Of a DNA stretch of 64,000 nucleotides, positions 15,001 to 22,941 are shown one piece after another (the first letter of the stretch is position 1; each line of letters begins with the position of its first letter). Made by a program: the position numbers and the translations under genes. Under the pieces are notes generated by a model. That model saw only the letters and a program-made list of their open reading frames with translations, was not told where the DNA came from and ran no database searches. Location of the stretch: positions 3,558,501 through 3,622,500 of the forward strand of contig NZ_CP102268.1 in assembly GCF_025148285.1 (NCBI RefSeq), written 5' to 3'. The DNA is from Marvinbryantia formatexigens DSM 14469 (GTDB lineage Bacteria; Bacillota; Clostridia; Lachnospirales; Lachnospiraceae).

Positions 15001-16233
15001 CACGCCGAGCCTGGTATGCACGTTAATGTGGCGCTACTTGATATAGCCTCCATGCATCCACATAGCGCGATCGCGGAAGTCCTCTTCGGAGTCAAATTCA
15101 CGACTGCGTTCCGGGAAATTGTAGAGGGGCGTGTCAGCATCAAGCATGAGGCATGGGATGTCGTCAATACGATGCTGGATGGAAAATTGACGCCTTATAT
15201 CAAGAAAGTGATTGACGGCGAGCTGACATCTAAAGATTTGGCAAACGCTTTGAAAACTGCTATCAATTCTGTCTACGGTCTGACATCTGCATCCTTTGAC
15301 AACCCGTTCCGTGATATCCGGAATAAAGACAATATCGTTGCGAAACGTGGGGCGTTGTTCATGGTCGATTTAAAGAATGCTGTACAGGAACGGGGATTCA
15401 TCGTCGCTCATATCAAAACCGATTCCATTAAGATTCCGAATGCTACGCCGGAGATTATCCAGTTTGTCATGGACTTTGGAAAGCGGTATGGCTACACCTT
15501 CGAGCATGAAGATACATATGAGCGTATGTGTCTCGTCAACGATTCCGTCTATATCGCGAAGTACAAGGAGCCTCACATTGACAGAAAAACTGGAAAGAAA
15601 ATCTGGTGGACAGCGACTGGCAAGCAGTTTGCGGTGCCGTACGTGTTCAAGACGTTGTTCAGTAAAGAACCGATATCTATCAGTGATATGCGGGAGGTCT
15701 TTTCTGTTAAAACGGCTCTGTATCTTGACATGAACGAAAAACTTCCAGATGTAACCGGATATGAGAAAGAGCTCGATAAGCTAAAAGAAAAGTACCGGAA
15801 AGGATTGATATCCGACACATTATTTGAGCCAGAGAGAGCGAGACTCGACGAGCTTATAGCGACAGGACACGATTACCGTTTTGTCGGAAAAGTCGGAGAA
15901 TTCTGTCCGGTAAAAGCAGGTGCCGGCGGTGGAATTCTGAAACGGGAGCAGGACGGAAAATACAATGCCGCAAGCGGGACAATCGGGTATCGTTGGCTGG
16001 AATCTGAGTTGCTTTTGAAAAAGACAGAAGATGGGGCAGAAGTGATTTCGGGTAACGAAGATATTGTCGACAGGTCGTATTATACAAAACTTGTTGACGA
16101 TGCAGTAGATGCCATCAGTAAATACGGCGATTTCGAGTGGTTTGTGTCCGACGAGTCCTCCATTGAAGAGGAGCATACGCCGGATTTTATGAACATACCG
16201 GAAGACGCCGGTGAAGAAATGCCATTTTTATAA
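12073..16233 (+). CDS. SF3 helicase - prim-pol - family B DNA polymerase fusion
   Basis: A 1386-aa multidomain replication protein. Residues about 140-440 form a D5/SF3-type helicase: Walker A GAAGTGKST at 182-190, a Walker B-like AIQHDGEL, and motif C FVGSNKP. Residues about 470-620 look like an archaeo-eukaryotic prim-pol: DFD at 511-513 and SGQGLHLHY near 543-551. From 700 a DnaQ-like 3'-5' exonuclease follows (DIE at 707-709, FNNRRYDNH, YCGNDVMATE). The C-terminal part is a family B polymerase with motif A LLDIASMHP near 988-996, motif B KTAINSVYG from 1061, and motif C TDS at 1116-1118. GTG 12073 is chosen because AAAGGAGGGTGG precedes it; an ATG at 12071 in another frame stops after five codons. 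Helicase, priming and proofreading synthesis thus sit in one chain. Catalytic residues look intact. Confidence 0.88.
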   Translation: MVDFLVIATQATKKGVEIFPKFRLYPKSTDLMIRGGDFYAIWVEEKQMWSTDEQVALQIIDKELNRFAQEYRKRYDYDVRVLYMWDSKSGMIDSWHKYCQRQMRDSFHMLDETLIFSNTITSKNDYASKRLSYPLEAGEIKAYDRLISTLYSPEERHKIEWAIGAIVSGESKTIQKFMVLYGAAGTGKSTVLNIIEKLFDGYCTVFSAKDLGSSGSQFALEPFKTNPLVAIQHDGELSRIDDNTRLNSLVSHELMTVNEKFKSTYASRFKCFLFVGSNKPVKITDGKSGLIRRLIDVHPSGKKIPSREYNQLVHQIDFELGAIAWHCRGVYMENPDYYDDYIPVEMLDATNDFYNFVIDSYSVFKREDGTSLKAAWEMYKQYCEDAKVPYPDSRRVFKEELKNYFREVLDRFEMEDGTRVRSYYKGFRTDKFEMEKKEVVKKEPDKTETWVVLQERQHGVFEEECAECPAQYASKYETPKKSWDEVSGRLSGLDVSRLHYVKVPENHIVVDFDLKNEAGEKSLERNIEAASRWTPTYAEVSKSGQGLHLHYLYSGDVSRLSRIYDENIEVKVFTGKSALRRKLTKCNDLPIAPISSGLPLKGDDSTVDFKVLANEKALRTLIKRNLNKEYHASTKCSMDFIFKNLKDAYESGMTYDVSDMKNAIVAFAAQSTNNAYYCLKLVGKMNFKSDETGVSTNGRDSPLIFVDIEVFPNLFVVCWKPEGKGKPIVNMINPKPSDIEELLSFRLVGFNNRRYDNHILYARLMGYTNEQLFELSQKIINAPKGEGRNHMFGEAYNLSYTDIYDFASAGNKKSLKKLEIEMGIHHQELGLPWDKPVPENLWGKVVEYCGNDVMATEMAFSYLSADWTARQILADLAGMSVNDTTNTLTTKIIFGNDRKPQGDFNYRNLAEPVREMDDETRAFLEEACPEMMARLHSDPTLPFEDPVSILPFFPGYKYENGKSTYRGEEVGEGGYVHAEPGMHVNVALLDIASMHPHSAIAEVLFGVKFTTAFREIVEGRVSIKHEAWDVVNTMLDGKLTPYIKKVIDGELTSKDLANALKTAINSVYGLTSASFDNPFRDIRNKDNIVAKRGALFMVDLKNAVQERGFIVAHIKTDSIKIPNATPEIIQFVMDFGKRYGYTFEHEDTYERMCLVNDSVYIAKYKEPHIDRKTGKKIWWTATGKQFAVPYVFKTLFSKEPISISDMREVFSVKTALYLDMNEKLPDVTGYEKELDKLKEKYRKGLISDTLFEPERARLDELIATGHDYRFVGKVGEFCPVKAGAGGGILKREQDGKYNAASGTIGYRWLESELLLKKTEDGAEVISGNEDIVDRSYYTKLVDDAVDAISKYGDFEWFVSDESSIEEEHTPDFMNIPEDAGEEMPFL

Positions 16234-16251
16234 AGAAAAGGAGAAAGAAAA

Positions 16252-16749
16252 ATGTATTTAACTTTTGCACCGAGAAATATTTTGCAGATTGATGACGCAA
16301 GGATTGTTTTTCGTAATTTTAAAGGAATCGCATCGAAATTTAACAATGAAGGAGAACGTAATTTTGCCGTAGTTATACCGGACCAGGAGATCGCCGACGC
16401 ACTGCTTAATGATAAAAATCAGTTTGGCGCGAGTTGGAACGTACGGATTAAGGCACCTAAAGACGGTGGGGATATGCCGTTCATCTATCTTCCAGTTAAG
16501 GTACGTTTTAACGAACGTGGACCAAAGATTTTTCTCATAAGTGGGAATCATCGGACAGAACTCAAAGAGGATACCGTTGGCATTCTTGATGATATTGATA
16601 TCCGTTCCATTGATATGGATATTCGTCCATATGACGGCGAGGGAGCTATGGGACCATTTCGTTCCGCGTATTTGCAGTCGATGGAGGTGATACAGGAAGT
16701 TGACCGGTTTACCGCGCGATATGCGGCAGAAGAGCATCCCGAAGAATAG
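16252..16749 (+). CDS. probable phage single-stranded DNA-binding protein
   Basis: A 165-aa protein with RBS AAAGGAG. The pattern (RNILQIDDARIVFRNFKG, GERNFAVVIPD, WNVRIKAPKDGGDMPFIYLPVKVRF, DDIDIRSIDMDIRPYD) matches phage proteins found beside DNA polymerase that are thought to be OB-fold ssDNA-binding proteins. The acidic C-terminus (AEEHPEE) fits an SSB tail. Function is inferred from pattern and from its place 18 nt after the replicase. Confidence 0.65.
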   Translation: MYLTFAPRNILQIDDARIVFRNFKGIASKFNNEGERNFAVVIPDQEIADALLNDKNQFGASWNVRIKAPKDGGDMPFIYLPVKVRFNERGPKIFLISGNHRTELKEDTVGILDDIDIRSIDMDIRPYDGEGAMGPFRSAYLQSMEVIQEVDRFTARYAAEEHPEE

Positions 16750-16757
16750 TTTATATT

Positions 16758-16792
16758 TTAGGGGTTGTTCGGAAAAGGAACAGCCCCTTAAC
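16758..16792 (+). terminator. strong hairpin after the SSB-like gene
   Basis: AGGGGTTGTTC pairs with GAACAGCCCCT over 11 bp with one G-T pair. There is no T run behind it, so it may be a transcript-stabilising or weak terminating hairpin that separates replication genes from the DGR cassette. Confidence 0.55.
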
Positions 16793-16808
16793 GTGCAAAG
16801 GAGATTGT

Positions 16809-17129
16809 ATGAAGATTTTAAAATTCATTGTGGACGGGCAGCAGATAAAAAAAGACCCGGAATGTGATTTCGATAATATCGTGCCTGGAACAACCGGATA
16901 TCTGTCTGCACATTTTACTTTTTCCGAAGACTGGAATGGTTACGCAAAAGCTGCCGGGTTCTGGTCGAACGGGAACGAGTGCGAACCACAGATAATCGGT
17001 CTTGACGGGCTGTGTGATATTCCGGCAGAGGCTACGCGTAACAAGCGTTTCGAAATCATAGTGATGGGAAAACGCGCCAATTCAAGACTTGTGACTGGAA
17101 AAATGGAAATAGTTCAGAACGGGAGGTAG
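16809..17129 (+). CDS. small protein preceding the DGR target, baseplate-like
   Basis: A 106-aa beta-rich protein (MKILKFIVDGQQIKKDPE..., GYLSAHFTFSEDWNGYAKAAGFW, KRFEIIVMGKRANSRLVTGKMEIVQNG) that resembles small proteins placed before receptor-binding proteins in Clostridia phages. It ends 3 nt before the DGR target gene, so the two are likely made together and may form one virion appendage. Confidence 0.55.
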   Translation: MKILKFIVDGQQIKKDPECDFDNIVPGTTGYLSAHFTFSEDWNGYAKAAGFWSNGNECEPQIIGLDGLCDIPAEATRNKRFEIIVMGKRANSRLVTGKMEIVQNGR

Positions 17130-17132
17130 TAT

Positions 17133-19460
17133 ATGGAAACAACAAGAGTAGAAGAATTACTGGATAGTCTGCCGGACAACGAAAACGGTGTATATGAAGC
17201 CGGAACAGGGGAGAGAGAGCGACATATCGTTATCGGAAGAGACCGTGTTATTGTTGTTCCGGACGAGTTGAAAAGAATAGCGGTGGAGACCGACCATAAT
17301 ATCGAAACAGTAACTTTCGACTGTCCGCGATACTGGGATGATAAGGATTTATCGGAGATGAGCATATACATCAATTATCTCAGAGCAGACGGGGAACCTG
17401 GAAGCCACAGAGCTACGAATGTGGTTGTGGATGAGACTGATCCAGAGCTGATGCATTTTGACTGGACGATTCGGGGTCATGTGTCCGCGGTGGCCGGAAG
17501 CCTTGTGGTTCTGGTATTGGCGAAGAAAACAGATAGCACGGGTATCGAACGGAACAGATGGAATTCGGAAGTAAACAGGGAAATGTATGTTTCAGAAGGG
17601 TTGGATACTATTCCGGAGGCAATGACGCATATGCCGGACGTTGTAGAACAGTTGTTACTGCAGTTGAACAATGCGAAGGATAGTGCGCTGGGGGATATTG
17701 ATGATAAGAAAACAGAATCCTTGGAAGAGGTTGCCGATACCAAGACAGAGGCGCTTTCGTCCATCGACACTGCAAAAAATAGCTCTGTCGAAGAAATCGT
17801 AAATACGAAAACAGAATCCTTAAGCGCAGTTTCCACAGCCCAGACCAATGCCGTCAACGAGACAAATTCGGCAAAGACAGTAGCTCTCGAGGAAATCGGC
17901 GAGGCAAAAACTGATGCAGTGAATGCGGTGGACACTCAGACGAATCTTACCAATTTTGTTAAATCGCATTTTAATCTGCTAAGAACCGGAAAAGTTTATA
18001 CAGTTCGCGTTCCGTTATGGGAAACAAGTCAGACTTCGAACGGAGAAAAGCTAGACGACAATGCCGGGTTGGTTATGTTACCGTCGACCGCGACGGAGCA
18101 CCGACAGGACGACTACGAGTCGATTCCACTTTTCAAGACATATGACTGCAATGCCGTAGTTGATGAAGATGGAAAAAGATATATCACGGCGATGAAAGGC
18201 GATGCTAATTACAGAGATACCGGAGCTGTAGATGTATTTGTACTCGGTATGTCTTATTATGAGAAATACTGGATTGAAGACGGTTACTGGTATTATTCGA
18301 GAACGGACACGCCGAGGGAAGGGTATACACTTGCTGTCGAATGTAAAGATATATATGGAAATGACCAGGGGTTTGCGTTGTATGGAAAACACGTTGCCGG
18401 TCTGGTTGATGGAATACCCTACTCTTCCAAAAACCTGATTCCGGCAAGACATTGTTCGGGAAGAACGGATGGACTGTCGACAGGTATTTCATATAACGGA
18501 AACATTGCTATTTTTAAGGCTAAAGGAAACGCACATTACAGCGGCGGAATGATGTGTGATTATAAATATGCAATCACATCGTTTTATCTGAAGTATGCCG
18601 TTATACATTCTCAGAGTGTTATGGCCGGATGTACAAACTTTAATGTGCAATTCCGAACGAGCATTGCGGAAACAAATACCAATCGCGTTGTGTTGACCAA
18701 TTCAGAAGCTGCCAAATTCCCGGTTGGGGCATATGTAAGTATCGGCGATGGTGGATCCACCACTGCTCCGGATAGAGCGACTTTTGTGTGTCATAACAAA
18801 GCAGAATGTGTTCAGATACTTGCAAAAGAGGTTTACGACGACACACATACCGCCGTCGTCGTCGATGCCCTGTTTGATACTACCGAGACAACATGGATCA
18901 CGTCGTTCCACTGGAGGAGTGGCTTCAGTGATTTAATTAAGGGACGGGACGGTTGCCCGTGCCAGAATGTTTCTGACCTAACGAGTGGTATTTATCCGAT
19001 ATGCATACAGGGGATCGAGCTTATGGTCGGCGGATATGAAGTGGTTTCGAATGCTATCCTGGATATTGTGGATGACGGTGAATATTTCGACGTCTACCTG
19101 ACAAATGACTGCTCGAAACTCACTGCGAATATTGATGCAATAAAACAAAACTACACAAAATTAACAGTACGAATCAAGCGCCCGGTGGGTGCAGGAGGAT
19201 GGAAATATGTTACCTGTATAGTGATAGACATTGAGAATGGGGCGATAATCATCACGAGTTACGGCGAGAACGGGTCGGGGAGTAATTCCGGATTCGCAGA
19301 TGCTATTTATTTCGACGCGTCTACTTCTGGGCAGAGAGAAATCCTTTTGCTTGGGGATCTCTGGTGTGCTTGGTTTTCCGGTTTGGTCTGCTTGTTTGCG
19401 TGCTCTGGTCCCTCTTACGCGCGCTGGAACTTCCTCTCGCGCGTTTCTATTAACGGATGA
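17133..19460 (+). CDS. DGR target protein (diversified receptor-binding protein)
   Basis: A 775-aa protein with GGGAGG before ATG 17133. The N-terminal 170 residues are compact and beta-rich; about 180-270 is a heptad-like alanine/threonine coil with recurring TKTESL/DTAKN units. The long central region is fibre-like. The C-terminus (LLLGDLWCAWFSGLVCLFACSGPSYARWNFLSRVSING) is a C-type-lectin-like DGR variable domain. Its last 101 coding bases before the final six codons (19342-19442) are the variable repeat, matched by a template repeat downstream. It is displaced from the tail module and sits among replication genes. Probably a virion adhesin; a surface-displayed lysogen protein is the alternative. 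Confidence 0.85.
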   Translation: METTRVEELLDSLPDNENGVYEAGTGERERHIVIGRDRVIVVPDELKRIAVETDHNIETVTFDCPRYWDDKDLSEMSIYINYLRADGEPGSHRATNVVVDETDPELMHFDWTIRGHVSAVAGSLVVLVLAKKTDSTGIERNRWNSEVNREMYVSEGLDTIPEAMTHMPDVVEQLLLQLNNAKDSALGDIDDKKTESLEEVADTKTEALSSIDTAKNSSVEEIVNTKTESLSAVSTAQTNAVNETNSAKTVALEEIGEAKTDAVNAVDTQTNLTNFVKSHFNLLRTGKVYTVRVPLWETSQTSNGEKLDDNAGLVMLPSTATEHRQDDYESIPLFKTYDCNAVVDEDGKRYITAMKGDANYRDTGAVDVFVLGMSYYEKYWIEDGYWYYSRTDTPREGYTLAVECKDIYGNDQGFALYGKHVAGLVDGIPYSSKNLIPARHCSGRTDGLSTGISYNGNIAIFKAKGNAHYSGGMMCDYKYAITSFYLKYAVIHSQSVMAGCTNFNVQFRTSIAETNTNRVVLTNSEAAKFPVGAYVSIGDGGSTTAPDRATFVCHNKAECVQILAKEVYDDTHTAVVVDALFDTTETTWITSFHWRSGFSDLIKGRDGCPCQNVSDLTSGIYPICIQGIELMVGGYEVVSNAILDIVDDGEYFDVYLTNDCSKLTANIDAIKQNYTKLTVRIKRPVGAGGWKYVTCIVIDIENGAIIITSYGENGSGSNSGFADAIYFDASTSGQREILLLGDLWCAWFSGLVCLFACSGPSYARWNFLSRVSING
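19342..19442 (+). repeat. DGR variable repeat (VR)
   Basis: 101 bp, aligned without gaps to the template repeat 203 bp downstream. Eight positions differ; seven are A in the template: 19402 A to G, 19405 A to C, 19416 A to T, 19419 A to G, 19422 A to C, 19423 A to G, 19431 A to T. The eighth is 19365 (T, C in the template). The G+C-rich end CTCTCGCGC is the likely initiation-of-mutagenic-homology site. Confidence 0.93.
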
Positions 19461-19468
19461 GGGGTGAA

Positions 19469-19501
19469 TTGTGTTGAAAACACAAGAGGGGAGTATCCCC
19501 T
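19469..19501 (+). other. hairpins directly downstream of the VR
   Basis: TTGTGTT (19469-19475) and AACACAA (19479-19485) form a perfect 7-bp stem 27 bp after the VR, just behind the stop codon; AGGGG (19487-19491) and CCCCT (19497-19501) form a second. DGRs commonly carry a hairpin/cruciform just downstream of the VR that aids retrohoming, so the first is a good candidate. Confidence 0.6.
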
Positions 19502-19544
19502 AGGTAGCTGAAGAAAAAGGTTTCGCACTCGGTGCTTTGGTTGT

Positions 19545-19645
19545 TCCTTTTGCTTGGGGATCTCTGGCGTGCTTGGTTTTCCGGTTTGGTCTGCTTGTTT
19601 GCGTACTATGGTCCCTCTAACACGAACTGGAACATCCTCTCGCGC
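19545..19645 (+). repeat. DGR template repeat (TR)
   Basis: 101 bp copy of the VR in the non-coding interval 19461-19787, between the target gene and the reverse transcriptase. Read in the VR frame the variable stretch is TAC TAT GGT CCC TCT AAC ACG AAC TGG AAC ATC, rich in AAC codons as usual for templates. It contains 11 A, seven of which are changed in the VR. The remaining interval has no gene and should be part of the template RNA. Confidence 0.93.
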
Positions 19646-19787
19646 TATTTCTGAAAAAAACTGTTATCAAGAGTGCGTCTCGCACCTAAGCAGGGCAGTT
19701 AATAACCATTAACTCTTAAATATTATTTACATCCATGCCGGCAAGTAGGTCTCGCGAAAGCTGGTAAAGACAGAAAGATTTCGTATT

Positions 19788-20990
19788 ATGAAGCGTTATC
19801 TAAAAGACTACTGTCTGACGATAGAAGACGTTGAGATAGGTATCTTCGCATATCTCAAAAATAAATGGAAACGTAAAGACGTTTCATATTTTCTGGCTGA
19901 ATATTGCATACAGGGGGGCGAGGATATCCACGAAGCAGCTCGCCGCTGCAGAGAGTTAGCCAGAAAAGCAGCTACGAGACATTTTCTTTACGAAACAATA
20001 CAAAAAATTGCGTATTCGTTATTTATGGAAATTGAGGAGCGAAGAATTGTTTTGAAGCCGATAGAATATCAGCTTCGGTTGGACAAATCCTCAAATAAAA
20101 TACGTGAAATAGGCATATCGTCTGTCAAACAACAGATATACGATTACGTTGCTGTTACTGTATGTAAAGAAATGTTTATGGCAAAGATAGGATACTATCA
20201 ATGCGCATCTATCAGTAAAAAAGGACAGGTTTTTGGCAAAACCAGCATTGAAAAATGGTTAAAGACAGACTCGAAGAATTGCAGATATTATTATAAATGT
20301 GACATTCGAAAATACTATCCCAGCGTAGATAAAACCAAATTAAAGGGGCTGCTTTCGCGCGATATAAAAAATGAGGACATTCTGTATCTGATATTTACTT
20401 TGCTTGATACATATAAAGATGGCTTATGCATTGGGTCTTATCTATCGCAGTATCTGGCAAACTATTACCTGTCTTACGCGTATCATTTTGTTGCGGAACA
20501 GTCCTACTCTGTAAGAAGAACAAAAGATGGAACATCTATTCGAGTCAATAATACAAAGCATCAGTTGTATTATATGGACGACATTATTATGTTCAGCAGT
20601 AGTAAGAAATTACTTCAACGCGGGGTGAGTGATTTTGAAGATTATATTTCGGACGAACTGTATCTGAGTATAAAGGAAGGAGCAGGAATACATGATACGC
20701 GGACAGAAAGTATAGATATGATGGGATATCAGATTTCACCGGATTATACTATCATGCGCAAACGAATATATGACAGAGTGTTCCGTGTTATGCTGCGTGG
20801 TAAAAGAAAAAGACATATGGAAAAGTTTTCGGTACATTTTTCACGCAAAGTGCTGGCTTATCATGGATACGCGAAGAACAGCAATCTGTATGCGTTCAGA
20901 AACCGACTGAAAATTGACGACACTGTAAACGAAGCAAGAAAGGTGGTACAAGAATATGACAAAAACCATATTCACAGACAAGCCGGATGA
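19788..20990 (+). CDS. DGR reverse transcriptase
   Basis: A 400-aa reverse transcriptase with catalytic YMDD at 262-265, the CDIRKYYPSVD motif with the first metal-binding Asp near 170, and IGSYLSQ at 215-221, the SQ-type motif that separates DGR enzymes from group II intron and retron RTs (QGxxxSP). It lacks the maturase and endonuclease domains of introns. In DGRs this enzyme copies the template RNA with A-directed errors and the cDNA replaces the VR. No Avd accessory gene is recognisable near it. The next gene begins inside its 3' end. Confidence 0.93.
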   Translation: MKRYLKDYCLTIEDVEIGIFAYLKNKWKRKDVSYFLAEYCIQGGEDIHEAARRCRELARKAATRHFLYETIQKIAYSLFMEIEERRIVLKPIEYQLRLDKSSNKIREIGISSVKQQIYDYVAVTVCKEMFMAKIGYYQCASISKKGQVFGKTSIEKWLKTDSKNCRYYYKCDIRKYYPSVDKTKLKGLLSRDIKNEDILYLIFTLLDTYKDGLCIGSYLSQYLANYYLSYAYHFVAEQSYSVRRTKDGTSIRVNNTKHQLYYMDDIIMFSSSKKLLQRGVSDFEDYISDELYLSIKEGAGIHDTRTESIDMMGYQISPDYTIMRKRIYDRVFRVMLRGKRKRHMEKFSVHFSRKVLAYHGYAKNSNLYAFRNRLKIDDTVNEARKVVQEYDKNHIHRQAG

Positions 20991-21258
20991 TTACGGCTAT
21001 TTCGATCTCGGCAACGGGCTGGCGGATGTGATTATCCGACAGTTTGACCATGAAGAAACAGATACCGAGGGGAACCGGGTTTATATTTACAATACCAATG
21101 AATTCCGGGTAGGAAAAGACGCGATTACAGAGACGATGGTGGCTGAGAATCCGTTCAAATATCTGGATTATGTTGTTCAGAAGCCAGCATCGGATTCCGC
21201 GCGATTAAATGCTCTGGAAAACGCGTTCCTGGAATTATCTGAAACGTTGCTGAACTGA
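20956..21258 (+). CDS. small protein coupled to the DGR RT
   Basis: A 100-aa acidic protein starting inside the RT gene (35-nt overlap) with AAAGGTGG upstream. It is beta-rich (DYGYFDLGNGLADVIIRQFDHEETDTEGNRVYIYNTNEFRVG) with a C-terminal helix typical of small tail-associated proteins (SARLNALENAFLELSETLL). It does not look like the basic helical-bundle Avd protein. A structural partner of the diversified protein is possible. Confidence 0.5.
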   Translation: MTKTIFTDKPDDYGYFDLGNGLADVIIRQFDHEETDTEGNRVYIYNTNEFRVGKDAITETMVAENPFKYLDYVVQKPASDSARLNALENAFLELSETLLN

Positions 21259-21275
21259 GCAGAGAGGAGTAGTAT

Positions 21276-22508
21276 GTGAGCATAAAACTATTTGACTATC
21301 AAAAAGATGCTGTCAAACGACTGCGGACAGGAAGTATTCTATGCGGCGGAGTCGGTTCGGGGAAATCACGGACGGCTCTGGCATACTACTTTATGCAGGA
21401 GGGAGGCAGACTCGAACCGTACAAAGATATGCGTCATAAACCGAGACCGAGAAATTTATATATTATCACAACTGCCAGAAAAAGGGACACGCTTGAATGG
21501 GAAAAGGAGCTTGTTCCGTTTTTTCTTTCAACACACAAGGAAAAGAACAAATATTATGGAAACGAAGTCGTCGTTGATAGCTGGAATAATATACAAAAAT
21601 ATACCAGCATCAGGGGCGCGTTTTTTATATTTGACGAGCAGCGCGTTATCGGATATGGAGCATGGACAAAAGCGTTTCTGAAAATATGCAGGACAAACGA
21701 CTGGATATTACTCAGCGCTACTCCGGGCGATAAATGGGAAGATTATATTCCGGTGTTTATTGCAAATGGCTTTTATAGAAACAAAACGGAGTTTAATCGG
21801 GAGCATATCATATTCAGCCAGGCTGCCAAATTTCCGAAAGTGGAACGCTACGTGAATACTGGAAGACTCGTTCGGTTAAGAAACACGATTCTTGTGGATA
21901 TGGACTTCTCCAGAAAAACAATAGCGCATCACGAAGATGTAATATGCCAGTATGATGTTGCAAAGTACAAGGCAGCAATCCGTACCCGATGGGATGTTTT
22001 CAAAAATGAACCAATCCAACAAGCAAGCGGGCTGTGTTATGTTCTGCGCAGAATCGTGAACGAAGACGTTTCCCGACAGGTCGCGTTGCTTGAATTGTTC
22101 GAGAAGCATCCGAGAATGATAATTTTCTATAATTTTGACTATGAACGGGAGATTCTTCTGAATCTGTATTACGGAAAAGATGTCTCTGTTGCGGAATGGA
22201 CTGGACATGCCCATCAGCCGATACCGACAACGGATAGCTGGGTATATCTTGTTCAGTACACCGCTGGCGCAGAGGGGTGGAACTGCATACGGACGGATAC
22301 GATTGTATTTTATTCTCAGAACTATAGTTATAAAGTCATGCAGCAGGCATGCGGGAGAATAGACAGGCTGAATACGCCGTTCACAGATTTATATTTTTAT
22401 CATCTGAAAACACGAAGCGGAATCGACCTTGCAATCAGCAAAGCTCTGGAGCAGAAGAAGAAATTTAATGAGCGAAAATTTGCTGGGCGGTATGGTACAG
22501 ACGTGTAA
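21276..22508 (+). CDS. SF2 DNA helicase
   Basis: A 410-aa helicase with Walker A GGVGSGKSRTA near residues 24-34, a DEAD-box variant FDEQ near 118, motif III LLSATPG, and motif VI QACGRIDRLN. Compact phage SNF2/DEAD-like helicases of this size are usual in replication modules. GTG 21276 is the start: AGGAG lies 7-8 nt upstream and the ATG at 21273 reads into a stop at once. It supplies a second motor beside the SF3 helicase of the replicase. Confidence 0.85.
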   Translation: MSIKLFDYQKDAVKRLRTGSILCGGVGSGKSRTALAYYFMQEGGRLEPYKDMRHKPRPRNLYIITTARKRDTLEWEKELVPFFLSTHKEKNKYYGNEVVVDSWNNIQKYTSIRGAFFIFDEQRVIGYGAWTKAFLKICRTNDWILLSATPGDKWEDYIPVFIANGFYRNKTEFNREHIIFSQAAKFPKVERYVNTGRLVRLRNTILVDMDFSRKTIAHHEDVICQYDVAKYKAAIRTRWDVFKNEPIQQASGLCYVLRRIVNEDVSRQVALLELFEKHPRMIIFYNFDYEREILLNLYYGKDVSVAEWTGHAHQPIPTTDSWVYLVQYTAGAEGWNCIRTDTIVFYSQNYSYKVMQQACGRIDRLNTPFTDLYFYHLKTRSGIDLAISKALEQKKKFNERKFAGRYGTDV

Positions 22509-22527
22509 AAAACACAGACTATTATGA
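22502..22527 (+). promoter_or_regulatory. conserved phage motif, copy 9
   Basis: CGT at 22502, ACA at 22512, ATGA at 22524, partly inside the end of the helicase gene; the next start is at 22562. Confidence 0.6.
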
Positions 22528-22561
22528 AAAAAAAACAATTTTATACAAGGAGGATTTGATT

Positions 22562-22822
22562 ATGAGTAACAACTATACTAAGAAAATCGCAGAGCTTGAG
22601 GCAGAATTGAATAAATGCGAAGCCGAATTGCTGGCGACAAGGGCACGTTGCGAGAGCCTTCATAAACGAAGAAGGTATATTAAACAGAAACTTGACAATG
22701 TCGTGGAAGAAGCAAGAAAAACTCGAATGGAAAGGGGGAGCGATTATTTCAATCCGATGACCGAAACGGAGATTATTGCTGTGATTTTATCGGATGGGTG
22801 TATATCCGGAATAAAATTGTAG
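22562..22822 (+). CDS. coiled-coil phage protein
   Basis: An 86-aa protein with RBS AAGGAGG before ATG 22562. Residues 4-60 form a charged coiled coil (KKIAELEAELNKCEAELLATRARCESLHKRR). Not recognised. Motif copy 9 upstream and a terminator downstream make it a one-gene unit. Confidence 0.6.
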   Translation: MSNNYTKKIAELEAELNKCEAELLATRARCESLHKRRRYIKQKLDNVVEEARKTRMERGSDYFNPMTETEIIAVILSDGCISGIKL

Positions 22823-22830
22823 GGTGTAAG

Positions 22831-22875
22831 AAGGCGGATTTGGCGTAATGGATGCTGGGTCTGCCTTTTTGTTTT
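22831..22875 (+). terminator. rho-independent terminator
   Basis: AAGGCGGA (22831-22838) pairs with TCTGCCTT (22860-22867), followed by T5GTTTT. Confidence 0.75.
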
Positions 22876-22890
22876 CTCCAGACCGGATAT

Positions 22891-22916
22891 CGCGTAAAAA
22901 ACAGGCTGTATTATGA
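22891..22916 (+). promoter_or_regulatory. conserved phage motif, copy 10
   Basis: CGC at 22891, ACA at 22901, ATGA at 22913, shortly after a terminator; the next start is at 22942. Confidence 0.6.
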
Positions 22917-22941
22917 AATAAAATCTAAGGAGGAATGCTTT

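Noticed and set aside
19788..20990. Reverse transcriptase as part of a group II intron, retron or Abi system
   Set aside because: No maturase or endonuclease domain, no msr/msd-type repeats, SQ-type motif 4 typical of DGRs, and a clear TR/VR pair next to it.
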